A program made the position numbers and the translations under genes. DNA of 64,000 bases from assembly GCA_963920665.1 (NCBI GenBank), contig OY987269.1, positions 2,792,501 through 2,856,500 of the forward strand. Direction: 5' to 3'. This document shows positions 37,658 to 48,611 of this stretch, piece by piece. The stretch comes from Straminergon stramineum (Eukaryota > Streptophyta > Bryopsida > Hypnales > Calliergonaceae). Below the pieces are notes generated by a model, which saw nothing but the letters and a program-made list of their open reading frames with translations, made no database searches and was not told where the DNA came from. The stretch's first letter is position 1. Every line of letters starts with the position of its first letter.

Positions 37658-38264
37658 AACTTCAATTGCTTACGAAGTAAATGATTGGAGCTAGTACATA
37701 TAAACCTACAAATACATATGCATACCGCCATCGAGTGATGAAGCAATAAGATTCCCATGCGTAGGAGACTATAGAAGCTATTCCAATCAAGGTTTTTTTT
37801 ATATTTCATTTTGGACCTATAGCTAGTTTGTTTTTTCTTCAATACTCACATGATACCTGGGTGATACTTGGTGACATCTATATCAAAACCATTAGGGGGA
37901 ATTTGAGGCCTCAACATGCCTGCGAGTTCCTAGGCTGCAAGGAACACAGGAATTGCGGCATTGATGTAGTCTGATGTAGCCAACATCGTGCCACATCAAA
38001 AAAAATTAAAGTTTTTCTTTTCAACTTATTTTTGCATATCAGAACTAATTTTTTTATTTTTTGTTTTTAAAATTTTTTTATTTGATTGACAACAACCAAC
38101 TGTTCCCGGACAACATAAGAAATAGGCGGGGAACAGCCCTGAAATGGGCATGTAGAAGCCTTAGATTTCCCCTAATGTAGGTGAAACCTTGGTAAAATCT
38201 GGCTCTTGGTCTCAAAATACAACAATAATCTATAGTGAATAGGGGTATTATGGGGACCAAAACA
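37658..38264. other. AT-rich intergenic DNA
   Basis: Nothing recognised. Ends at the inverted terminus of the following element. Confidence 0.5.
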
Positions 38265-39204
38265 TTAACCCCTAAAGGACCAACATATGTTTCTTGGCTA
38301 CATAGAAATTTTGGGCAAGTACGTGTAAATGGAGATTTTCATATTTTTGGCCCAAATTTTAATAGAAGTTGGGGACAAGGAATATCCTTCATATGGACTA
38401 AATTTCATGACATTTGGAAATATGAGTCAAAAGTTATGGTCAAATATGTTACTTTTTTTCATAAATGGGCAGTCTGGGTAGATTAGAAAAAAACGCTTTT
38501 TTCAAAATCAAAAATTTGAAATTGGTTTTCTAGAGTTATATATATGAAGAAAGCTTTGAATCATTCCATTTTGATCAATGAGTCAAAAGTTATGAGGATT
38601 TTTTATTCGCGGATAGTAATGGATTCTTAATTCTAAAATAAACTTTAAAGTCCTTGATCTTACTCAATTTTCAATATTTTTGGAAAATAATAAAATCTTA
38701 GAATGTAGATTGTCTATTACAACATTGCAACCATTGGGATTGGCATTTTTCAATTCCATAATTAAATTCTTAACAATTTAGTATTTTGAGTCATTCTCTC
38801 CTACTGTCTACTTACTATTTTTTTCCTATATGTTGAAAAATTCCAAATGATCTGAAATTTTTCAAGCATGTGGCCAACTTGTCTTGGAAAACTAATCCAA
38901 CGAAGCACCACCATTTTGGACATTTTTTCCTAGATAAAAAAGCTTGTGAAGTGCAACTGCCCTGTTTTTCATAGGGTCAAAAAAATGATTTCAGTGAATT
39001 TGAATGTTTATATCTCACAATCCACAAGGTGGAAATTTCTGAATTCTTTAGGACATGTTCTCAAGTCATCATACTACAAGATCCTATGGTTACATGTATC
39101 AAAAAAATTCTTTATCAAAAATTTGATATTTGTACTAAAAATGGCAGTTTGGGTCTTTTGGAGCCTTTTTGATGAAAACATAGTCATAGAACTTTAGAGG
39201 TTAA
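38265..39204. mobile_element. ~940-bp non-autonomous element with TTAACCCCTAAAGGAC-type inverted ends
   Basis: It starts TTAACCCCTAAAGGACCA (38265-38282) and ends GAACTTTAGAGGTTAA (39189-39204), the inverted counterpart with a few mismatches. A similarly sized element lies at 41174-42101. The interior is AT-rich, shares phrases with other repeats in the window and has no intact ORF (two 83-codon frames lack domains). It is a candidate DNA-transposon derivative of unknown superfamily. The leading and trailing TTA/TAA could be target duplication or part of the ends. Confidence 0.55.
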
Positions 39205-40596
39205 AGGGACTTATTGTCAAAAACTATAGATGTTTCAAACATGCATAACATTTAGTAGTCTTTAGTAAGGCTGCCTTTTCCTCGTTGGTGTCTTTGTTCA
39301 CAAAATTCATCCATACGTTAGGACTTTTGAAGTAAGCTTAAGTACTGGGATATCGATAGTGGCGGTACAAGTCAAACAAAATAACAAAAAAAATGTTAAG
39401 ACAGTGACCAATTAATCCTTTTAATCGAATATAAATGTTATTTAACCATTTCTTGACAAAAATGAATTTTTTGGGTAATTGAAGAAATTGCTTCTTAGAC
39501 ATTCGTGGGAATGAAGGGTGGACATGTCATTTTTAAATAGAAATCCATTGTCCATCATGAATCTTCAAAAAGTGTGGGATAATTTGAAGATGAGGGCTTG
39601 AATGCTCATTGTTAGATTATAGGAATTATATTTGAAGTAGAATTTCAGACCTCATTTAGACATAGTAGAATAACTCTTTAAAAAAGAATTTAAACTACAA
39701 ATAATTGTTAAATCAATATAAATTTCATCTACAAAAATCCGTTTGTAATATTGAGCCTTTAATCAAAAGTTGTGGACAAAATTCAAAGAAGATGTTTAAA
39801 AATGTCAAAAAAATGTCCCTTCCAAACCCTCTCTTAAATTTGTTCATATCTTTTGATTGAAGTCTCAAATCTCAAAAGGATTTTTGAATACAAAATTAAA
39901 CTTGGTTTTCTACCTTTTTTTAGTTCAAAGTTTTTTGAAAAAAAATATTATACTATGCCTAAATGAGGTCTAAAATTCTACCTCAAATACAATTCCTCCT
40001 TTAATTTACCTAACTATGAGTGATTGAGCTCTTACTAATTCTAAATTTCATATCCCACATTGTTTGTTTTAAGTCCTATCACCCCATATGTATATAACGA
40101 ATTGTCTTCACAATACAATTATCTACACAGGCATGGTTTATAAAACAAAACTTGGGAAATTTCAAGGTTGATTGCATTAATTTTCATTAACTAAATTACT
40201 ACTGACCCCAATAGTTCCAACAGACCCCGAACTGATTGCCCTTCACCATTCTAACAATTTTCGACATGTGTACCCATAGCTAATGTTTGGGTGTGGAATA
40301 TTCCACATCATTCCGTTTGGGGGAAGGCAGAACTAGTGCCTGCTACTGAATGTTATGTGATGTACATCCTGTGGACACTTCAATGACTACTAATGCACAA
40401 TAAAGGTAGATATTTATATTGTGTGAAATGTCAATTAGTTTGTATGGGTCCCCTTGAAACCCCTATTCAGTGTAGCTATTTGGACCGAAAAAAATGAAAA
40501 TTTCTTCTATGAAAAAATAGCCCACATCTGTTTTGCAAAACTGAAAAATAGTACACAATAAAAACACTGCTTCAGTCCAATAACTTACTGAACTGT

Positions 40597-40636
<40 letters not shown>

Positions 40637-41173
40637 ACTTAATCCCTGGGCACTAATCCCGGGGCACTCACTCTTCTTCAAAAAGTAAAAAGAATATTAA
40701 AAAAAGGCGAGTTGGCGGACCTCATTACGATGACGATGATGTGGGGAGTTGGGGACCAAGGGGAGCTGCGCTGCAATTGGACCCAACACCCCACCACCAC
40801 AATTGTTGGGGACTTGGGGCGGCTTTAAGTGATGGTGGAGATCCATCCGGGTGCAATCGCCATCTCCAATGGGAGTAGGTGAAGCGCTCAATATTATTCT
40901 ACGTTACATTCATCCATCTCACAAACAAACAAGAACTTCAACGAAGTTATTTTTATAGTCATGCATTTTATTAATCCAAACTTAGACAAATTTCAATCAT
41001 TTTCTTTTAGAAATGAAAAAAGGAGTTGGTGATTGAAAACTATTTTATAGCATCAAGACTTTGAAATGTGCAATTTGCCTCTGTGTGCCAAAAAACAAAC
41101 CACAACTTTTTATAAGAGGCTTGATCCTTATTGCATTGGTTTGCTTCTAGAATAAGGTCCTACTCAAACTTCT
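39205..41173. other. AT-rich intergenic DNA with a CA microsatellite
   Basis: Mostly AT-rich without genes. A GC-richer patch at about 40640-40880 carries two short minus-strand frames with no recognisable product. Confidence 0.5.
40601..40634. repeat. (CA)17 microsatellite
   Basis: Seventeen uninterrupted CA units. Likely length-polymorphic and useful only as a marker. Confidence 0.95.
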
Positions 41174-42101
41174 TTGACCCCTATAGGACCAAGGCCTTTT
41201 TTCTAGCTAAAAACCACTCAAAATTGCCATTTTTAGAGCAAAGAGTGAAATTTTTTGAAAACTGTATGTTTTGCACATCTAACCATAGGATCTTACACCT
41301 AACTAGTGTGAAAATGTGTGGAAAAAATTTAAGAAATTTTGACTACATAGATTGCAAGATATCTGCGTTTAAAGTGAATAAAACAAATTTTTCCACACAT
41401 TGCCAGACTAGGTTATTTGACTTTGAACCTTCATAACTTTAATTTTTTGCACTACAGAGTTCTGAGCTTTAAATCTTTATGGTGGAGAATTGAGTTGAGA
41501 GTCTAGAAAAAAAAAGAAAATACAAAAAAATTTAACTTTTATTCTTTAAATAATTATTCAATAGAAGTAGGTACAAGATAGAAGGAACATCTAAATTATT
41601 AATATCTCTAAGATGGAATTAAAATGCACCAATCCCAATGGTGAGATTGTTCTAGAAAGAAAATGAAACCACATGGGCCTTTTTTTTCTTTAAATTATAA
41701 AAATTGCATTAAAAAATGAATCCTATAAGTTATTTTTTCAAGAAGATGCTCTAATTGCCCCCAAAACAAGATTGTTTATAACTTTCTCATAACAAATCCA
41801 AATGGAATGAATCAAAGATTTCCGTGTAGACAAAAATATAGTCTACAAGGGAAAAAAATAAAAATAAAAACATTCAAATTTTTGAAACTTTTTTTGTTGC
41901 CCCTTCTCCCCTATTTTGAGCTTATTTGGGCATAGCTTTTGTTCCTAGGCACCAAATGAAGAAGAAAAACATTCCCATGAAGTGAACCAATTTTTCTATC
42001 TTCATAATTTAAAAAAAAAATGAAGACAAAAATTGAGACTGTAGGTACCTACCCGAAATCTCATTTGTCTCCCAAAGGGACAATGGTCCTTTAGGGGTTA
42101 A
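41174..42101. mobile_element. ~928-bp non-autonomous element with inverted ends, second copy
   Basis: It begins TTGACCCCTATAGGACC (41174-41190) and ends GGTCCTTTAGGGGTTAA (42085-42101), inverted with two mismatches in 17. Length is close to the 38265-39204 element. The interior block around 41280-41480 recurs at about 46800-47060, including GATTGCAAGATAT and GAGAATTGAGTTGA-type blocks. A 101-codon frame (41131-41436) crosses the left border, so it is chance. Confidence 0.6.
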
Positions 42102-42236
42102 AAATAACTTTTGGGAATGCAAATCCTCCTCTTCTTTAGTCAAGAGCCAATAAAGGCATGCTGTGACTAGAGAAAATACTTGTGGGTTCTAATTGATACC
42201 ATGCCCCCTAAAACATAGTGTGAGACAAAATCAACC

Positions 42237-42482
42237 ATGCTACATTTAACTACTTTTGGACTATTCAATGAATCTTGGACTAAACATAAGGAGATCTCTA
42301 AATAATAACATCGGGAGATCTCTGGATGTTTATATGGATCTCCCGATGTTTTATATTGATCTCTTAATGTTTTATATTGATCTCCCGATGTTTTGGATTA
42401 TCCCCTAATGACTATTTTTTTCTCCCGATGACCATTATCAATTTTGGACTTTTGAAAGTTGAGAAGTAGTTAAATGTGGCAT
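42237..42482. mobile_element. ~246-bp MITE with internal 21-bp tandem repeats
   Basis: Ends ATGCTACATTTAACTACTT (42237-42255) and its inverted copy (42464-42482, two mismatches) enclose three tandem 21-base units beginning GATCTCCCGATG at about 42337-42399 and a partial inverted unit near 42309. No clear target duplication was seen. Non-coding. Confidence 0.6.
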
Positions 42483-43050
42483 AATCCTCTATAATCTAGA
42501 ATGGTTCTTCAAAATTTCCAAATGAAGTTATTGTTGATGCAATGGCAACCTAAAAAATTAATACATAGGTATAACCAACAACATCTTAGATATAAGAAAA
42601 CCCTCAAGTGACCCACCTTCTAAATCCAACACCTAAAATTTTGCATAAAGTTTCATTACATAAGTGTACAAATGTTTGACATGTTATCATACCACCCTTG
42701 TTTAGGAAGGTTGATTGACCAACAATTGATCCAAAGGTTAATTTTTTTTCTTAGGTATTTAGTGTTCAATGAATCCAATTTGGATTCATACAATCATACA
42801 ATCTAAATGTAGATTGTAAGATGTCTTCTTCCATAATCACCATGGACCTTGTTAGGTGTGAAGAATCCCAACCTAGATTTTGGATGTAGAAGAGTTCAAT
42901 GTTCATGAAGTTTTTTGAGTTCTACTTGGCTATTTTCCTTCAATTTCCAAATTGAGCCATTTTTTCAAGTACAAGTCTAGTTACTTTCTCTATTTTTCAC
43001 TCTAAAATAGAAATTTTATAGATTTTTTCACCATTTTTTTGCTGATGTTT
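42483..43050. other. AT-rich intergenic DNA
   Basis: No gene recognised. Composition switches to GC-richer at about 43050, where the copy 3 island begins. Confidence 0.5.
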
Positions 43051-43637
43051 TCAAATTGCAACCAATTTCTCCCCAATTCCACCGGCTAACTTTGAACTAG
43101 CCGCCAGTTCTTCACAAACATTGTATGAGTTTTTTTTCACATGTGAGAAGACGCCCTCAGGAATTTCTTCAGACGCCACAACACTTTCCGCGCAACCCAG
43201 CGCCACCAAGACTATTCTTGCGCCTTTGGGTGCTGAACCTCGGGACCCACTTGCCCCACCGCAGAACGGCGACAACGACGTCCAAGTGGGTGTGTGAGTG
43301 GAGCCCCAGATCGAGGCTCTTCTGCCTTGTTGCTCTCACTTGCACCGCTTCTTTCGTCTTTGTCAAGTCTGCAACAATTTTTTCTCCTCCTCAGTAGCAA
43401 CTTGACTACAGCTCATCACCTCTGATGAGTAGTATGTAATCACAAACTCTTGCGCTCCTTGGTACTCAGTTGCTTGCACACCACGCATTTCTAATTCCTC
43501 TCTCTCTCTCTCTCTCACTCATCTCGCAGCAGCGTTTGACTATAGTGACGTGAATCCGTTGAGCAGCAGCAAGTTTTTCTTTTGGGGGGTTGTGTATTCC
43601 GGAGGTCATGAGGGGGGTGCACTTCTAGGATGAAGCC
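43051..43637 (+). promoter_or_regulatory. Upstream island, probable promoter and leader of copy 3
   Basis: GC-rich, unique-looking DNA. A CT tract at 43498-43516 followed by CTCACTCATCTCGCAG resembles a polypyrimidine tract with a 3' splice site, so a leader intron is possible. Several overlapping frames on both strands (for example 43125-43397 plus) have no recognisable product. No clear TATA box. Confidence 0.35.
43608..43628 (+). promoter_or_regulatory. Upstream ORF of six residues in the copy 3 leader
   Basis: An ATG at 43608 reads six sense codons to a TAG ending at 43628, nine bases before the main ATG at 43638. If the transcript starts upstream, it would lower initiation at the main start. 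Confidence 0.45.
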
Positions 43638-43689
43638 ATGGAGCATTTCATTCCGGAAATTGAGTCCAAAACCGACGTTTCCTTTATAG
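43630..43689 (+). promoter_or_regulatory. Overlapping upstream ORF at the copy 3 start
   Basis: The ATG at 43630, eight bases before the main ATG and out of frame with it, reads 19 sense codons to a TAG ending at 43689, overlapping the main ORF. The main ATG has the stronger context (GCC before, G after), so leaky scanning could reach it. Confidence 0.45.
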
Positions 43690-43847
43690 TGATCAAAGCC
43701 TACATCTTGTCGCTCTTCTTTCTCGTGGTGGTGCTCTTTCTGGCTGTTGGCGACGCTTGGACGCAGTACGCAGAGTTTTACTCCCTGGTTGCGCCTTCCT
43801 CGTCGAACTTCACCTACCGTTACCTGGATTACAGCTTTACTCTTTGA
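43638..43847 (+). CDS. Single-pass membrane microprotein, KAY-DAW family copy 3
   Basis: This 69-residue protein has a 19-residue acidic N-terminus, then Lys20-Ala-Tyr and a Phe/Val/Leu-rich helix (about residues 21-38) ending in Gly-Asp39-Ala-Trp41. Thr-Gln-Tyr-Ala-Glu-Phe follows, shared with copy 4 except the first residue. The 28-residue tail is rich in Ser and Tyr. The Trp that precedes the Asp by four residues in the others is Leu here. The ATG at 43638 has an optimal context and gives the same N-terminal length as the relatives. Two upstream ORFs precede it. A long antisense frame (44351-43515) overlies the gene and is taken as a shadow. Function unknown. Confidence 0.84.
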   Translation: MEHFIPEIESKTDVSFIVIKAYILSLFFLVVVLFLAVGDAWTQYAEFYSLVAPSSSNFTYRYLDYSFTL

Positions 43848-44420
43848 ACACCCGCCATAGCCGTGGTCTGTTGTTGGAGATAACCTAGAAAGGAAGTACT
43901 CTGTTGTCTTGTGTTTTGAAATGGAGCCTGCGCGCCAGTCGAAGCTCGGCGTCTTTAGTAGGAGCCTCCGATCTTCTCTCCTTCCTGATTTCATGATGAC
44001 GCTCATGGTGCCTCTCAGTTGCGGTCTGTTCAACTGCTCCGTGTCCGTGGACTGGTACATGATCACCTCTCTGCCTGGGGCTTTCCCTAAGGATGTGCAA
44101 CGACGACAGGAGGGGTTTCTCTCTGCTCTCCCTGAGGTTTGCACTTTGCAACCTCCTCCAGCTTGAGATCGAACTGCGACACAATTTTGCCAATATTTGC
44201 TGCAATTCTTCCGTGCAATTGCGAAGGTGGTTGTATTCACAGATACGATGCAGATTTTTGTGGGGTTGAAGAGGCTCTTTCTCTGTAAGATGACGCCGAG
44301 TTTAGGCTTCCCGAACTGGAACCCTAAGCAGTAATTGAGCTCAACCCACAATTGGGGGATGGGGTGGCATCGGCTGGAGCTATATATGCAGAACAGGGAG
44401 CAGTATTGAATTGCGATGAC
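43848..44420. other. 3' flank of copy 3, with a small downstream ORF
   Basis: GC-rich DNA continues past the stop. An ATG frame of 81 codons on the plus strand (43921-44166) starts 73 bases downstream. It has no recognised domain and no counterpart behind the other copies. It may lie in the 3' untranslated region or be a chance frame. Confidence 0.35.
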
Positions 44421-45269
44421 ATGTTCAAATTTTTTGATCCCTTAGAGGTAGGGCCGCTTGTTATTGCCCCATTTTGGTGAACCCTGCATTAGGATCTGAC
44501 ATGATTTTTTGTAATTGCACATCAGGTGCACATAATTTCAGGTTGGAAAAGGTTTCTCACCGTCCTACTGGACACAACTTTAGGATTTTGTACTTGTTCT
44601 CAATCGAAACAGTGTAATTATATACCAGAACATGATTGTTTCAACTTTTCAATTCAGTGTGTGGTATGACCTTTTTGCTGGGAATGTTGGTGCTGGATTG
44701 TTGGACCGATGGAATTCTTTTCTCTATAGATTCCCATGTTGTTAGATGTATCCTTTGGTCCATCTTGGGTTCTCTGGTTCTCATGTTGTGTTACTCCTTT
44801 GACCTCCTCTGAGTAAGGTTATTTTAATAATCAATGGTGTACATTCCATCATTCTTGATGCTGGAGACTCAAATTTTCATTCAATTCAAACATTAGGGTC
44901 TTGAATAAGAGTGATGGAGGCCAAAGAAAAAACACATCGTGAAAGCTTGAGCTGGGCTTTAAGGATATCTTGATTGTGTGCATTCTAACTTATTGGAAAG
45001 TTTATCGATGAAATGACCACTTTGTTAGAAATGGAATTCCGAAGTGTGTCGGAATTCGTATTAATTATTTGAAAGGTTATGTTTTCTCAGGTTTTCAATG
45101 CTGGAATTGGAACGTTATGTTGTGTAATACTGACTCCCATTGAGCAGTGGCATGATCATATGGTTTTTGTTAAATCCATAACCTTCAATGTTTTCACGTT
45201 ATTGCAATTGTCAAACTGTTGGGATAGACACTTTAATTGCTTTATTTCTAGATGAAGTAATGGTGGCAC
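44421..45269. other. Intergenic DNA, nothing recognised
   Basis: Composition falls back towards AT-rich and no open frame of note is present. Confidence 0.45.
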
Positions 45270-45284
45270 TAAGGGTTTTGTTTT

Positions 45285-45535
45285 TTCTGAATTTTTTTTG
45301 AAACAAATGGACAATTTCCATTGATAAGAGGAAACAGTACATAGAACCAAAGGACATAGTCCTTGGCGAAATTTTTACTCAAGAGAACTAAACACAACAC
45401 AACCAAACCACAGGACGGCCAAAAAACAACCAAGCCAGCAATCATCAGGAGCAAAGCCTGAGCACCACGAGAGAAACTGAGAGGCCACGGCCACTCAGAA
45501 GCCAGTTCCTATCACTGTCAGACCACCAAACAGAT
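45285..45535 (-). mobile_element. 5'-truncated LINE-like retroposon with target duplication
   Basis: Read on the minus strand, about 250 bases end in an A-rich tail (AAAAAAAATTCAG). A 15-base direct repeat flanks it with one mismatch: TAAGGGTTTTGTTTT at 45270-45284 and TAAGGGTTTTATTTT at 45536-45550. The 3' part matches a second, much shorter insertion at 46640-46713. No tRNA-like A/B boxes are visible, so a truncated LINE is preferred over a SINE. The 61-codon frame inside is probably a remnant or chance. Confidence 0.7.
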
Positions 45536-45550
45536 TAAGGGTTTTATTTT

Positions 45551-46632
45551 CAAGTTTCCTAGAAAATAGAACTTGAGATCTTGATTGGAGTAAAAATCAG
45601 TATTCATTATGCCTGGATGAAACATCAATCATGCATCCAAATTTATACATTTATCTCAACAAGAACCAACTAACTTACGGTATGTTCGTCCTTGGTGTTA
45701 GGAGTAATGTTTGCAATGTGAATCCGGTCCAGAAATAGGTCTAAATTCTTTCCTAAGATCTTCAGTAGCAACACTCTTTAACACCAAATGTGAAGATACC
45801 TTCAATGTTATAAAAGCATCGCCACCGCGGTGGGGCACCTTATTAGCTTCTGTTGATGCAGAGCCTCCTCCTCCCCTGCAATCCAGAGCGGAGTCAATAA
45901 ATAATTAGTGCAGTTTGAAGTATTTCCCAGCTGCTGCTCTGAAGCATCCTCCAACTGAAAGTTTGGTTTTGGCGTCTGAGCTGCTGCGCTTACGCCAGAC
46001 GCGGTTCTAAGTTAAAAAAGCTGCCGTGATGCCTGAAGGCTACTACTCTAGCCTCCCCGGAACTTACGCATAACTTGCGGTCGACTTGAGACATTGATAC
46101 GTAATTCTTTTCTTTCATTTTAAATGATTCACTAGCCCACCTGAAAAATCATCTAGTACTGTAGATGGTTCTCGATGGATTCCGGTTTCCATGTAACTTA
46201 CAGTAAAGCTTCGGTTTGGAACACTGACTGTTTCCAAACAAAGTTTCCCAACGAAGTCTCCACCACTGTTTTTTTAAGTAATTCTCGTTAGTTTTTTCGT
46301 TTTTAAGAAACCAAGAAGCCGCTGTCACTGTTGGGATGCAAATCCCTTCCCCGTTCATCATGGACCTGCAGTAAGTGCCTGGAATCATATTTGCGACGAG
46401 ATTTGGTTCTCACTTGGCGGCCGGACTCCAGCTTCCAAGTGGGTGGCACAACCATTATTTTAAGACCGCCCAAGTGGGTGTTCTGCCCACCCACACGGCG
46501 GTGGGGACTCCAAAGTATAGACACCGCGGGAGACACCGTCTGTCCGTCACCCTGGACTGCGCAGATCCTCCAGTGAGAGTGCCCTGCTGGACATTTCATG
46601 ACATGAACTCCGCCAAATGATGCAATTCAAAC
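45551..46632. other. GC-richer intergenic island with unrecognised ORFs
   Basis: Both strands are open for 80-98 codons around 46303-46620 (for example minus 46599-46303). No motif is recognised and the frames overlap each other, so none is called. There is no copy of the microprotein block here. Confidence 0.3.
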
Positions 46633-46639
46633 CAGTTTT

Positions 46640-46713
46640 CGGTTCTGTTTCTCCTTTCAATGGAAATCGTCCAATTGTTTTAAAAAATAAAAAATGAAAA
46701 ATGAAAAATAAAT
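46640..46713 (+). mobile_element. Extremely 5'-truncated LINE tail (74 bp) with CAGTTTT target duplication
   Basis: CTGTTTCTCCTTTCAATGG and the following bases match the 3' end of the 45285-45535 element, then run into an A-rich tail of AAAATG units. CAGTTTT direct repeats lie at 46633-46639 and 46714-46720. A shared 3' tail plus direct repeats is the signature of target-primed reverse transcription with very early stop. Confidence 0.65.
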
Positions 46714-46720
46714 CAGTTTT

Positions 46721-48611
46721 GGATAATTTTGGAAAAAAAAATGGATTGATAAAATCTAGACTTGTCCTAAAATCAAAGAGCAAAAAAATTAGAAAAAGAT
46801 TTTTTTCCCCATATCTAACCATAAGATCTTGCACTAGACTAGAGTTAGAAACTAAGAATGTGTGGGTAAAAATTTCAGAAACTTTGACCATGTGGATTGC
46901 AAGATATTTGTGTTTGAAGTGAAGATAATGGATTTTTTGCACCTATTGTGAGTAGATTATGAGACTTTGAATCTTCATAGTTAAAATTTTTGCACTAGTA
47001 ATATTGAATTAAAGAAAGTTATGTTGAAGAATTGAGTTGATGTTCTAGTGAAATAAATCAAAAAACACACACAATTGATTTTCATTCTTTTTTTATTGTT
47101 AAGTAAAAGGAAGAATGAAATTGAAGGAAAAACTAAATTGTCCATAATTCTATGATGGAATGAGAAACATACTAATCTCAACAAAGAGATAGATCTAGCA
47201 AGCAAACTAAAACATGAGAATCATTTGTTTGCAAAATTGTGAAAATTGAGTTAAAAAATGATTTTTGTAAGTTGTTTTTTCAAGAAGATTCTACAATTGT
47301 TTAAAAAATAAGATTATCTATAACTTTCTCATCACTAGTCTAAATAGAATGAAGAAATTCTTTCCTTGTAGACAATAATATTTTCTATGAGGACAAAAAA
47401 GGAAAAATTTTATTTTGACTTTTTATAATTCAATTTTTTGAGCTACCTGATTAGTTCTATTTGGGGCTTAGGGTGGCATACTGGGTGATTGCAAGAAACA
47501 CTTGTCCTATTTTTTGTCACACATTCAATGTTGAAGTTGTTTTGCACCATAAGTATTGCAAAAATGATCGAATGAACATAAAATTCAGAAATAAGCTCCC
47601 TATAGCTGTAGAAAATGTACTCAAATTATTTCAATTTTTCCTAAATTAATTCCATTGGTGAAATTGATTTCAAGTATATATCACATACATAATTTTGGTG
47701 GTTTTTAGTACTATTGAGTATTTTTTTGAAGAATTACATTGTCAAATTTGGTAGGTTAGTTCTTCTATTAGAATAATGGTAAACTTACCTATGATAGGCA
47801 AAATGAGTGTTTTTCCCTGTTACAATTAGCAAAAAAACTCAGAGTTTTTTCCATACAAAGACATTTGTGAGAAAAGAAGAGAACAATTGAAGTTTTATTT
47901 TTCCGACAAAGTATGAATTTCTTATGAATTTTTGAAGTGTGATTACCAATTGGCCCAAAAGAGTTTGTAGACTATCCCCAAACCAACAAAAAGTGTATGC
48001 ATGATGGCCATCCCATCACCTAAAGCAATTAGAACATTTCCTAATGTGGGTACAATATTTCCTAAAATGGCCAGAAAATGAAGAATTAAAAAAATCCCTT
48101 GCTTTGATGAATTTACATTGAAAAACTAGAAGTTCCTAAAACAGACACTAATAACTCCATTACCATCACCCAAGCCATTGATCTTGGTTAGTAACCAACC
48201 TAATGTAGTCCTAATCTTATTTATTAGAGAAAGTCTGTCATGGATTGTTATAAGACTCTAATGGGTCATTTCCTAGGTGCATGTCATGAGTGGTTTGCTT
48301 GTCATAGGCATGTTTACCTTACACCTTCGTAGAAGAGGGATTTCCAAAAAAATGTTCCAATTGTGTTTTGCATTGGCCTAAAGTGTGCTATATTCAAGTT
48401 GAAATTGTGTTGAATGAAAAACATTTTTTTAGTTCTAGCTTTGATCTTTCTTCTTTTCTCTTAGTTGGCAACAATAGCCACTTTTAAAATATATTTTTCA
48501 GGTGCATTTTTTAATTTAAAAAAATAAAAATGTCACTTTTCTCCCAAGCACCAATTCAAGTAAAAGTTATATTTCCAAATCTAATGTGTTTTTCTATCTT
48601 CAAAAACAATT
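46721..48611. other. AT-rich repeat desert
   Basis: About 46800-47060 is a diverged copy of the interior of the 41174-42101 element. No gene or RNA recognised; a 131-codon minus-strand frame (46942-46547) spans the repeat junction and is probably chance. Confidence 0.5.

Noticed and set aside
41131..41436. 101-codon plus-strand ORF
   Set aside because: It crosses the border of a repeat element and related copies at 31780 and 46800 have different frames and stops.
43515..44351. 278-codon minus-strand ORF, the longest in the window
   Set aside because: It is antisense to microprotein copy 3, whose sense frame is supported by three homologues. The protein has no recognisable domain and reads like low-information sequence. 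Kept only as a minor finding.
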